Positions 31,912 to 42,261 of a DNA stretch of 64,000 nt are shown one piece after another. The notes under the pieces were generated by a model. The model searched no databases and was not told where the DNA came from. It worked only from the letters and a program-made list of their open reading frames with translations. Source of the DNA: Golubevia sp. BC0850 (Eukaryota > Basidiomycota > Exobasidiomycetes > Golubeviales > Golubeviaceae); NCBI GenBank assembly GCA_012976225.1, contig JAAVVG010000005.1, positions 1-64,000 on the forward strand, in the 5' to 3' direction. The position numbers and the translations under genes were made by a program. Each line of letters begins with the position of its first letter. Position 1 is the stretch's first letter.

Positions 31912-34797
31912 TCACTCCCAGTCGACAGCCACCTCGGACATTTCAAATTCGATCCTCCCACCCTTGATGAGATCCTCGTACTTGATCATAGGTTTCTCCA
32001 TTCTTTCTCCATTTACCTTCACTCCTTTAACATAGTTCATACTTTGAGCACCCTTGGCTGATATAACGAGCTTGTCCTTTTCGGGGAACTCGATCTCCAT
32101 CCTCTCAAAGAAAGGACTTCCAACGATCATTTCAAGATCAACTGGCATAACCGGATAGAGTCCCATAGAAGAGAAGAAGTTCCAGGCAGACTGCTGTCCA
32201 CAATCCTCGTTCCCAGAGTAGCCATCGGGTGAATCTGAGTACGAAGTTTGGGCGATCTGTCGAACTTGGAATTGAGTTTTAGAAGGCTGTCCGATCATAG
32301 AGTAGAGATAAGGAATGTGATGAGATGGCTCGTTTGACTGATCATTGTGACCTTCAGCAAAATGTTGATCAAGCTTCAAGCCCATAGCTTTCTCTCCTCC
32401 GAGTAAAGTTGCTAGACCTGGAACATCTTGAGGAACGTAGAAGGTGTAAGGCCAGCGACTAAGGAAAGGAAGAAGGACAAGAGAAAAGGAATTATTCAGT
32501 CAAGCTCGAAATGATGGATCTTGAAGTGTCTGTACTCACTTTCCTTCTGTGAAACCGTCTTCTCTAGCCAAGGGACCTTCCAGAGGAACATCCAAGAAGC
32601 TACCATTTCCAAATCGTGGAGCCATAAACCCAGTTTCGTTGTTGAAGACATTAACGTACATCTTACTTCTCTTTCGGTAGATCTCCGCCTTGTCTTCGTG
32701 TCCTGTCATCTCAGCGACTACTGCAACAGTCGCATCGTTTACGCAGTGCTCGAGTGTACGAGTTGCACTCTCGGCAGTAGACTCATGAGCAACGTAACCC
32801 AGCTTCTTCTGGAGCGTCAATCCCGCGCGCACTTCCATAGGAGTGTACTCTTCTCGATCTGCGAATTGAAGTTCTAGATCTCTGTGAGGTGGTACCTCGG
32901 CGTCCTTTTGCACTGCTTCCCAGGCTAGAGATTTGGAGATTCCTTTGACACCTTTGATTAAAGCCTCAGCGATAAGCCCATTGCTATGAGTTCCTAGCAT
33001 AATGTTGGTCTTTAGTAGAGGTGGAAAAAGGGATACGAATTGGTCAGTATCGGAAGAGAGGCAAGAAACGATGTTGATTTCTCTCACTCACCTCAGCCAA
33101 GTTCGCCCACATCGGCAATCTCCCACTTTGCTGATAAATATCCAACATGGTGTTAACCATATCTGTAATCCTTTCTGGAGCAAAGAGAATCAGGAAAGCC
33201 CATTGAGCTCTCCAGGTATCCCATATCGAGTAACCTTGATACTGCTTGCCTTTCGAATGATGAACAGAATCATCGTAAGCTGAGTAGTAGATCTCTCCTT
33301 TTGGACCCGGTTCTGAATGCTCCGAAGGGAACTGGAGAGAGTGATACATCCCAGTATCTGAACAGGGAAAGGAAGAATAGGTTAGGAAGAAAACTAGCGA
33401 GCTAGAAACTCGTGTTGACTCACAAAGAATTCTCATTTCGTTAAGTCTAGCACCTTCAATCTGCACTCTGTCAACCTTCTCCTTCCAGACATCGATGTTT
33501 CCTCTCACCACCTCTTCAAACTGGATTCCATCTGGAATCTCTGTGTCCAAATTCCTTCTAGCTTGTTCAACGCTGATGAGGCTCATTCCGATTCTGACTT
33601 GCAACTTCTTCGTTCCTTTCTCGAACCTAGCAAATCCAGAAAGTTGTTCTTCATTCCATCTTGCTTTCTCGTTCTCGTGAATTGTAGTTCCAGTGTCATT
33701 TCCAACAGTCGTACCATAGGACTGAAATTCTTTGTCAAATCTGGCTACGAAGTAACCTTTGAAAGATGGAGCTTGTTGAGGTCCTAGCTTGTAATCAAAT
33801 CTTTGAGGATTCCAACCAGAAATCTCTCGAGCTCCTGGATCGATGAACACTGCTCCTCTCCAGCCTGATCGAGTCGCTTGTAGGACGATTGAAGGACCTT
33901 CTTCTTCTACATCATTGTTTGGTTGATGGAAATCGTAGGAGAGATATCCAACATGAGAGGTTCCAGTCAGCTGAACGTAGATTTTTGAATCTTTACTAAA
34001 GTCAGAAGAATCTAACAAGACTGAATGCTTGTAAGCGGAGACGAATTCAGCAGAAGGTGAATGGTCAAATGGTAAACCTCTTTCTGTGAAGTTTGCCCTG
34101 ACCTTCCCTAGACCAGTCGAGATCTCGGAAAAGCCGTAGTCTCCCATCCAGACAGCTGGCGATAGAAAAGAGGAAAGGGAGGGTCAGCCAAATAGAGGCT
34201 AGAGAACAGGGTCACTTGTTCTACTCACCAGGTTGCCGAGACCCAATAGCTCCGTGATAGCTATCATCGTAATAGTAGTACGGCTGACTCGAAACAAAGT
34301 TCTGCCTTGTCATAGCGGTGAACCTCACTGCAGCAAAAGGGGGCGATGGCGCGGGGATGAGGCCACCTGTTTTCGAGAAAAGTATCAGGTGCAATCAGTT
34401 TCCTTTGTCGCCTGCGATCATCTGGCATTCTAGATTTAGCTAGTTTCAAGAACTTACTGTACTCAGGATCATAAACTTTCGGATCTTTTCCAGCCGACCC
34501 AATGATAGGATCTACGTACTTCAGATTTCCCAGCCTTTTCTCGTATCTTGAGGCTTCCCATTCGGAGACCGAAGGAGGTGTGCCTTGAAATTCAGCACAG
34601 AAAGGAAAACATTCTTGAAGGGCAGAATTGGATTGGTCTCGAGGATTGACTGTTGATGTGATGTTCACCTCTTGCGACGAGACCAGGTTGAATTCTGAAG
34701 ATTTCTCGAAGTAGATTGATGTATCAGAATCCTGACAATGGGCTTGATGAAGGTTGGATATCAGAATTGATATCAGGACTGTTGGAAGTGTCCTCAT
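31912..34797 (-). CDS. Secreted GH92 alpha-mannosidase (830 aa)
   Basis: Six exons, 34797-34458, 34366-34229, 34155-33424, 33357-33092, 33009-32540 and 32458-31912, all joined in frame. The start ATG gives a signal peptide (MRTLPTVLISILISNLHQ, then AHC). GH92 hallmarks follow: YVDPIIGSAG, SGLIPAPSPPFAAVRFTAMT, SSQPYYYYDDSYHGAIGSRQ, TNIMLGTHSNGLIAEALIKG, HNDQSNEPSHHIPYLYSMIG and the catalytic-base region GNEDCGQQSAWNFFSSMGLY. GH92 enzymes are calcium-dependent exo-alpha-mannosidases that trim mannose from glycans (mostly alpha-1,2). The size is normal for the family. Being secreted, it likely acts on fungal or plant mannan outside the cell or in the secretory path. Its start is only 92 bases from that of the divergent DUF1275 gene. 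Confidence 0.92.
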
Positions 34798-34889
34798 TCT
34801 TTGAAAGAATGAACGAAAGTATGAGTGGAAAGGTGGAGAAGAAGAAAAGTCGGGAACTTGGGCTCTGTCCTCAGACCAAACCATCTAGT

Positions 34890-35921
34890 ATGCCTCTTTC
34901 TGAACGAACGCCTCTAATTCAAGATCAATATGAAAATGATTCTTCTAGACTTGCAACTTGGAGAAAGAGCATAACGAATCAGTGAGCAGCGTCTTCTCCC
35001 ATCCCAATTTTCTCAGCTTCTGTCTTCTGACTTCCGACCTCTGACTTTGACTTCTGATGCTGTTCTCTCCCTTTCTCAGCTTTGCCGCTCCGATCTCTCC
35101 TTCCTCTAGCGACTTCCCGTTGACTCTTCAATGCTACATCACTGGATTCGCCGATTCTATCGCTTACAGCTGCACCAAGACCTGGGTAGGATTCATGACA
35201 GGCAATTTGACGCAACTTTCCATTTCGCTTTCTACTCTCATTTTCTCTTTGGATCCAAGACACGATGATCCCACCTCTACTGGACCAGGATTCGAGGCAG
35301 AGTGGAAACGAATCAGAATGTCTTCCTTCTCGATATTGGGTTTCATCCTTGGTTGCATGCTGTCACAGAAGTTGTGCGTCATGTTGGGAGACCACACGCG
35401 AATTAAACTGGTCGGAGCCTCTCTCTTGAGAACGATGATTACTTTGGGAGTCTTAGTCTTTGGGATTGTTGATGAGGGTCGAAGTTTGCGAAATTCTCCT
35501 CTCTCTCTGGCTTTGGTGAGTGAGCATGGGAGGCCTTTCGATCTTGGGCTATCTCTGACTCTTTTTCTTCATTCTCCAGTTGTCTCTGACAATGGGCTCG
35601 CAGGCAATCGCTTCCATAAAGCTTGGAACACATTTCTCTTCGACGGTGGTCTTTACCACTTCACTCTCCCAGCTCGTCTCAGATCCTTTCTTCCCGCTAC
35701 TTTCTGGAGGGGGTCGAACAAGAGCAGTGTCCATCCTGGCTCTTTTGCTTGGAGGTTTCTCTTCTCAATCGATCATCATAGTAGCTGAGAATTCTAAAGC
35801 ACTGTTCCACGGGATGGCGGATGGAGGAATCTCGATGGCTTTGGGCAGTTTGGTAGGGTTGGAGCTCTTGTTGACTTTGGCTTGGGTTTTCGTTAAGGAA
35901 GCGGAGGTCGAACCTCTTTGA
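34890..35921 (+). CDS. DUF1275 (YoaK-type) membrane protein (289 aa)
   Basis: Exons 34890-34981, 35080-35515 and 35580-35921 join in frame. The short N-terminus (MPLSERTPLIQDQY) carries a dileucine-like SERTPLI pattern seen in many fungal membrane proteins. The membrane part shows the DUF1275 signature CYITGFADSIAYSCTKTWVG followed by FMTGNLTQLSISLS, then helices FSILGFILGCMLSQKLCVML, IKLVGASLLRTMITLGVLVF, LTMGSQAIASIKLGTHFSST (with the family motif spanning the last intron), AVSILALLLGGFSSQSIIIV and LVGLELLLTLAWVF. About six transmembrane segments. The family is widespread in bacteria and fungi without an agreed substrate. Expressed from a 92-base divergent gap shared with the secreted mannosidase, so co-expression is possible. 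Confidence 0.85.
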
Positions 35922-36205
35922 TGTGGATCCATGTATCTTTTAAACCTTTCCATGACTAGAATATAGAACGAGCATCTCTTTCTCGTCACGAGTGTCTCTG
36001 CTCTTCTGTTGTCATCGCGAAAAGAGCCTCAAAGGCAACACAGTGATTTCAGAGATCGTCGACCCTGAAACAGAAACAGGAGTTATGATAATTGACAGCG
36101 GAAACATGTATTCAGAGAAAAGAGACAAGAACACAAAAGGTAACGTAAAGGGAGAACTCAGAAACTAAATTAGAATTTAACAAAATGAAACGCCGATCCC
36201 ATCTC

Positions 36206-37650
36206 TTAATCTCTGTGGACCCCATTCAAGATTCTAACAATGTTCAAGAAGAGGTTAAGGATGTCAAGATAAAGACTAATGGTAGCCATAACCCATTCAT
36301 CTGGACTTAGACGTTTCTGAATCATGTTGGTGTCATAAATGATGTATCCACAGAAGACGATGCAACCCAATCCTGCAAAGACTAGATCGGTGACTTGAGA
36401 GAAAGGCAAGAACATCTGAATGAATCCAGCTCCTACGAGAGTCATCAAACCTCCGAAAAGGTAAGGACCCATTGAAGAGAAGTCCATCTTGGATTGAAGT
36501 GTGAAGAGAGTAAGTCCCAAGAAGGCGAAAGTGGTGATGATGGCGGCTTGAAGAACGACGGTTTGGTCAGTGTAGGAGATGACAGCGCCGATGGAGAGCT
36601 ACCGTAGAGAGAAAGTTAGTCGGAGAGGGGGAGAGAGCGGAGAGAGTTAGTCAGCGAAAGGTTTCAAGCGTATTGCAGAATTCTTCTTGAAGACACTCAC
36701 TGATTCCAACAGAGTGAACAAACCCAAAAGTACCAAGTTAGTAGGATGAGAATGTCTCTTCCAATATAAGAATCCCATGGAAACCAAAGAACCGATCATT
36801 GGGACTATGAAAGCCCATTGATTTGCTTGTACCCAGGCTGAGACTTTAGCTGTTGACATGATTCCTCCTACGATTGTAGTTCCTAGAAGTTGAATGAACA
36901 GAACTGTATAGACTTTGCGAAGGAACTGACACCCAGCGGACGAGAGGAGAGGTTAGACCGATAGCTGAAGGGTCTTAGAGAAGTAGAAGACTCACCATTT
37001 GACGGATCTCAATCGACGCTTGTTCTACAGTTACACCAAATTTGAAGTCCTGAAGAAAGAGAGAGTGCATTGGAGAATGTAAGTAAGCAATAGAGGAACG
37101 TGGTGAGGGAGTGAGATTCTCAATGGAGCACACTCTGTTCTTGCTCCCAGAGATTTCGAACAGAGTTAATGAGCAAAATCACATTCTGTCCATCCCAAAT
37201 GCAACGTTCTTGTCTGAGCCTTGCCCAGCTGTCTTCAGACCTTCAAGTCTCGAGGGAGTTGCGCAGCAGAGCTATTTCCCTTCTGTCAAATGATCTCTGC
37301 TGTTGGAGTATCTCCACTAGGTCATTCCATTCCGCTAAGATCTGAAAATTTGGTCTCGATCAGTCTCTCTGCTCTGGCCATGCTCGAGAGAGTTGAGGGT
37401 AGACGTGGAACTCCCCAGCCGGTAGATGGTGTCCATCTTCTACTTGCTCTCCCTCTCTTTTCTTGATCCAAAGGGTCATTTCAACTGTGAATATGCTCAC
37501 CTCTGGATCCGCATCTCCCTCGGTCCTGGGCTGATCCGATTCGAAGTGGTTTGAAGGACCTGGTTGACTTGAGTTCTCTGACTGGCTGACAGATTGGTAA
37601 CCTTTGGGCTGAGAGCCTGAATAGACTGGAGGAGCTTGAGAGTACGACAT
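36206..37650 (-). CDS. BXI1: Bax inhibitor-1 family membrane protein (273 aa)
   Basis: Exons 37650-37501, 37049-36996, 36925-36701 and 36598-36206 join in frame. The N-terminus is a cytosolic Tyr/Gln/Pro-rich tail (MSYSQAPPVYSGSQPKGYQS). Then comes the family entry motif DFKFGVTVEQASIEIRQMFL, seven membrane segments (VYTVLFIQLLGTTIVGGIMS, WAFIVPMIGSLVSMGFLYWK, LVLLGLFTLLESLSIGAVIS and onward), the conserved CGYIIYDTNMIQKRLSPDEW and the ending ISLYLDILNLFLNIVRILNG. Layout and length match the Lifeguard/YNL305C branch. These proteins sit in ER, Golgi or vacuole membranes and set calcium leak and stress tolerance. The unusually small second exon (54 nt) codes exactly the DFKFGVTVEQASIEIRQM motif. 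Confidence 0.93.
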
Positions 37651-37788
37651 GCTTTGACTTGATTTGATCGATCTAGAAGAATTTCAAAGCAGTTTAAGAG
37701 GAAGAATTAAAAGGAGCGGAAGTAGGTGGGATGGTCAAGAAGTGGAAGTGACAAGTTGCTCCTTGCTCTCAAAACCACTTCATTCAAA

Positions 37789-39118
37789 ATGGCAGAACTG
37801 TTCGATTCTTACTCTTCGGATTTCACTTCACTATGTTCTTCAATTTCCTCAAAGATCTCGGATCTATCCTCTCAATCTGGTGAACCAGCGAAGGCGACGA
37901 TGCGTAGAGCAGAGATGGAAATCGAAGAGGCAGAGGAGATTATCAGTCAAATGGAAATCGAGGTGGCCGGTTTCCCTCAAAGTGTTAGGAGTAGATATGC
38001 TGTTAGACTTAGAGGGAGCCAGGGTGAATTGACGAAACTTAGGAAGGAATTGGTGAGTGAACCAGAGGCTGAAGAGGAGCATGTGGATGTCTGGTGCTGA
38101 ACGAGATGGCGAGAGATGGTCACAAATGAAGACTCAACTTCGGAGGAAGTCCATCTCAGTCTCTTTTAGGACTGTATTGGAGCCATAGAGCTCATCAGCC
38201 TTTCTGTAAGGGCCCCCTTAGCTGAACAGCCGACTCTAATCTCTAATCCTTACTCCCCTATCTCCTTTCCTCCAGCGTTCCACATCACAGTCCTCTTCCT
38301 CGACTTACAACCCGGCACTGGAATCATCAGGGGATGTAGAATCAAATCAAGATGACTCTCAAGCTCAAAGGCAACGTCTGTTGCAAGGGACTTCGACTCT
38401 AGAGGACGGTTCCCGCAGGCTTCAAGAGAGTAACAGGTTGGCTTTGGAGACTGAAGATCTTGGAGCTGATATCCTGAGAGATTTAAGAGGTCAGAGGGAA
38501 CAGATTGAGAATAGTAGGACTACTGTGAGCTTAGAACTTCGTACAAGTTGGGATCAGTGGGGAGGACTGGGCTGCGGAGTAGGGCAGCAGAGTTAGGAAG
38601 GTGGGCTCTATCAGAAGTGATGGTCTTTACTTGAATTTAGCATTGATACAAAAGGAGCTCAGAGGTCTCCGATAAACCAAGGAACGAAGGACCCAAGTGC
38701 TGATCTCCAATCTCCCTCTCCAACTTCTCCCTTTGAACAGCTTCAACAAGCAGATTCGAACATCGATCGTTCTTCTCGGACCCTCAATCAAATGATTCGT
38801 CGGTGAGTATGCTCTGAAAGCTTCAATCGGTGGTCTAAGTAGTCTCTACATTCTTCCAATTGTGAAAGCTGACCTTCCCTTCCTCTCTCTCATTCGTTCT
38901 ACTCACAACTTACAACCCACGGATTACGTCTTCCTTTCTTTTGAATCGCCTTTTGCAACTTGTTCTACTCCTTGAAAATCCTTTCTCTTCCTTCAACTTT
39001 CAAATTCGAACCTTCTCTTTCTCTTCAAAGTGCACGTCAACAAAAGCTAGTCACAATCGGTATCATCACAATCTTAGTTCTCCTGATTCTTCTCATTTTA
39101 TACTCCAAGTTCTCGTAG
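37789..39118 (+). CDS. VTI1: Qb-SNARE VTI1 (220 aa)
   Basis: Exons 37789-38052, 38276-38524, 38741-38802 and 39031-39118 join in frame. The N-terminal three-helix bundle (MAELFDSYSSDFTSLCSSIS, EEAEEIISQMEIEVAGFP) is followed by a Ser/Gln linker. The SNARE helix follows: GTSTLEDGSRRLQESNRLAL, ETEDLGADILRDLRGQREQI and ENSRTTLQQADSNIDRSSRT, with the central glutamine in RGQREQIENS. The C-terminal anchor VTIGIITILVLLILLILYSK has almost no lumenal residues. Vti1 pairs with several syntaxins for Golgi, endosome and vacuole fusion. The length equals yeast Vti1 (217). The last coding exon of 88 nt carries the whole anchor. Gap to the divergent Bax-inhibitor gene is 138 bases. Confidence 0.95.
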
Positions 39119-39441
39119 GTCTTCAAACTCATATTTAGCACGTCACTAGTTCCGTACCCCTCTCCTCCTTTCTTTCAGATTCAGCTTTCTTACATCTTAA
39201 ACTTGCGGGGCGTTTTGTAAATAGAACAAGATCTAAGAACTCTTTCTTCCATTGCTTGTCCATTCAATTGTCTGAGTGGTTGAAATCTCGCTGTGGCTTT
39301 CAAGAGATCGCACAGCTTATCAGAAGATGAGCCGGAACTGATATATTCCGCTTGTGTTTCTAAGACATCTAAATGAGTGACAAACAAATGGAACAGCAAG
39401 AAAAAAAAGTATGGGCAAGAAAAGAGAAGGTATGAAAGGTT
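39119..39441. other. Intergenic between convergent genes
   Basis: About 320 bases of converging 3' ends (VTI1 and the DnaJ/TPR gene), with an A run at about 39401-39408. No gene or repeat is seen. Confidence 0.6.
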
Positions 39442-41735
39442 CTAATTGAATCGGAAACCACCATTAGACTGTTGGAAGAATTGTTGATGACCTCCACCTG
39501 CTCCTCCCTGTTGGAACTTGTGTGAGGGAAATGAAAGAAGAATGAAAGCAGAGAGACAGATCAGAAAGACTCAAGCCAACCTTGGTAAATCTGATATCTC
39601 TCGCCTTGGATGTACTCACGAAATGCTGGAAAGGATTTCCGCCCTGTTGGAATGGGTTCGCATGACCTCCTTGACCACCAGCCGGATCATTTGGATCATC
39701 TCCATTGTCAAACCTTTCTTTCAGTTCCGCATTTCCTAGAACCCCGAAAGCTTCGTTCACTTGAGCCATCTTTTCTTGATCTCCTCCTTTGTCAGGGTGA
39801 TGGACACGAGCTAATTTACGACTGTAGGAAAGATGTAGGGTAAAGAAAACGAGGTTAGAGAGACCAATTTGCTTTCACAAGAGAATGAAACGACAGAAGG
39901 GTTTCGCTCTTTGTTGAGTACTCACTAAGCCTTCTTGATTTCTTTATCGCTGGCACTTCTAGGAATCTCCAACACCTTGTAGTAATCTTTGCTCTTAGAT
40001 TGTTTCAGTCTACCTTGAGCTTTCATTAACCTCTGTTGAAGTTTCCTGTCTGATCTACCACTCTTTTCGAAGGCGCTACTCAATTCTCTGACCGCTTCTT
40101 CATACCTTTCCTCTACCAAATGTTCTTCACCTCTAGCTACAAGTCCAGAGATATAATCTCCATCTCTTTCCAAAACTTGATTACAGAAAGGTAAAGCTTT
40201 CTTAAGTTCATTCAATTCCAAATGAGCTTGACAATGAAATTGTTTGAGTTCTAAAAGTAAGTCAGATCTATCTAAAGCAGCTTGAAGACTCAGAGTTTCA
40301 GGTAAGATAGCCGAGACTTCTTCTGCATCTTCATCTTGAGATTTGGTGTTTGAGAGATCATCTGTAATTGCTTTCTCAACATCAGAAATGATGTCAGGTC
40401 CTCCAACTTTTTTGCCTTTTAGAGAACTTAGAACTGGTCTCCATGAAGAAGAGTCTGAATAATTCCGTGCTTTCTTCAAGGCTTTGTCTATTGTTTTCGC
40501 TCGCCTGTGAGCTTTCAAACAGAGCTTGTTGTCTGGATCTGAATGGAGACATGATTTGAGATGTAGGAGTCCGGCTTCTCTTGAAGAAGGATCACCTAGT
40601 ACGTAGTATGAGAGTGATGATAGAAGTAGATAGAGCGGAGGAGATGGTGCTAGAGCGAGTACTCGACTATGGGAAGGTAGGGAGAGGGAGAAGAGAAAGA
40701 TTGGAAGCAAAGTCAGCATCGAGCAGAACAATTCGTTCTGCCGCTAGACTCCACGTCACCGAGCGGAGCGACCCTTCAGCTGAATAATCAGAGCAGGATA
40801 GTGTTGGTAACTACTTTTCCCAATTGGCGGAGGTTGCATGAATCTTGCCATGTTGGCTTGCCCTCTCGCCTTCGAACTTGAGCCTCCCAGCTGTCCTGTC
40901 CAGCTGGAAGGTTCAAACAATGTCCAAATTGTGTCTGCTCAAATAAGTTCGTGATCTAGATCTGAAAGATCACATCACCAATGTTTCCCAGAGCTCCCTC
41001 CACGTCTAAGCATCCTACTCACCTCCAATCACCCACCGCACTTTCCAGCTGACCATCGGTAGCTCTACATTCAGCTCTAATCTTCCTGGCTTCCAAATGA
41101 TTAGGAGCGAGCTCCAATGTCTCTGTAACCTTCTCCTCACATTCGGTGACCAGTTTCTTAAGTCCCGCATCCTCTCCACTCTTCTTTCCCTTCTTGACCG
41201 CTTTCCTGACGTTCTCTATCACCTTCTTAGCACTGTCTAAAGCTTTCTTTGCCTTCCCAATTTTCTCTTCAAGAGCTTTACCCTCTGCATCTCCATTCTT
41301 TAACTTCAAATACTCTTGAATAGATTTCAGAGCGGTGTCCAATTCACCTTCCTTGGCCAAGACCTTTGCTTTCTGTAGATGAGCTTTAGAGAAGGATGGA
41401 TTGAGACGTAGAAGAGTATCTAAATCTTGAAGTGCAGAGGAAGTTCTACCTAGGGACAGAGAAGCAGTAGCTCTTCTGTAATAAGTTAGCCAGGCATTTG
41501 GATCTAGAGAAATTGCAGAATCGAAAGAGGTTAATGCATCATGGTATCTACCAGTTGACAGAGCTGAGTTTGCTAGGGATAGATGTTCTGAATAAGATAG
41601 ATCCGGTTTGGATTGAGGTTCTTCTGGAATTGGATCTTGTTGTTGTTGTTGTTGAGCAGATACGCCCAGTACAACTGCTAACAGTAATGCTACTGTCACT
41701 AAAGAGAATAGCCTTGACCTCGAGTTTGACCTCAT
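39442..41735 (-). CDS. DNAJC3: ER-lumenal DnaJ/TPR co-chaperone, P58IPK type (576 aa)
   Basis: Exons 41735-41023, 40666-39926, 39821-39620 and 39516-39442 join in frame. The first ATG gives a signal peptide (RLFSLVTVALLLAVVLGVSA) followed by a Gln run. Tandem TPR repeats fill residues 45-470 (SYSEHLSLANSALSTGRYHD, AWLTYYRRATASLSLGRTSS, HLEARKIRAECRATDGQLES, LYLLLSSLSYYVLGDPSS, CLHSDPDNKLCLKAHRRAKT). The J domain is at the C-terminus: DYYKVLEIPRSASDKEIKKA, YRKLARVHHPDKGGDQEKMA with the HPD tripeptide, then DPNDPAGGQGG. This order (signal, TPR, J) is that of DNAJC3, a BiP partner in ER protein folding. No HDEL-type tail; it ends FRFN. The intron at 39822-39925 falls between helices I-II and the HPD loop. 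Confidence 0.92.
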
Positions 41736-42261
41736 CGAGAGAATAGCTTGATGTAGAACAGAATGAGAGTAGATAGGAAGCAAGAGGTTGGAGAATGAAT
41801 GGTTTGGGAAGGGACAAGTTGCCAGCTCACCCAAAGCAACGCCACCCTGGCTCCTTCCACGTGGAGTGTGGCGGTGAATTCATCTTGAATTCTTAAAACG
41901 ATTGATAAATGAAAAGCTTAGAATTCAAGTATAGAATCTTTACAAAAAAGAAGGACAAGACCCAAAGAGAGTGAGACGATAGAGGCAACAGGTAAGGGAG
42001 AGAGAAAGAGAGAGAGCTATAAGATGGGACTTGGGAATGAGACTGTGAGACTGAGGTGTCCAAGCTGCATCTTGGGTAGCACGACTAAGAATTCAAACAC
42101 TATGGGTCAAAAGCTCTCAAAAAGGAGGGAGAGATAAAATTAACAGTGGGCATGAAGAATGAAACAGCGAACAACCAAAATGGGTACCGAGAAGTAAGGA
42201 CAAAAGAGGGAAGGGCGTGAAGAGTGTAACACAAAGCAAACCTAACAACAGAAAGTTTGAC
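41736..42261. other. Intergenic, promoter of DNAJC3-type gene and 3' flank of NOP53
   Basis: About 525 bases between two minus-strand genes. GA-rich on the plus strand at 41995-42015. It should hold the promoter of the ER co-chaperone gene; the segment CCACGTGGAG (at about 41857) contains a CACGTG E-box core. Whether that is a functional unfolded-protein or Met/phosphate-type site cannot be told. Confidence 0.45.

Noticed and set aside
32521-32877. Plus-strand open frame of 118 codons
   Set aside because: Antisense shadow of the GH92 mannosidase exon.
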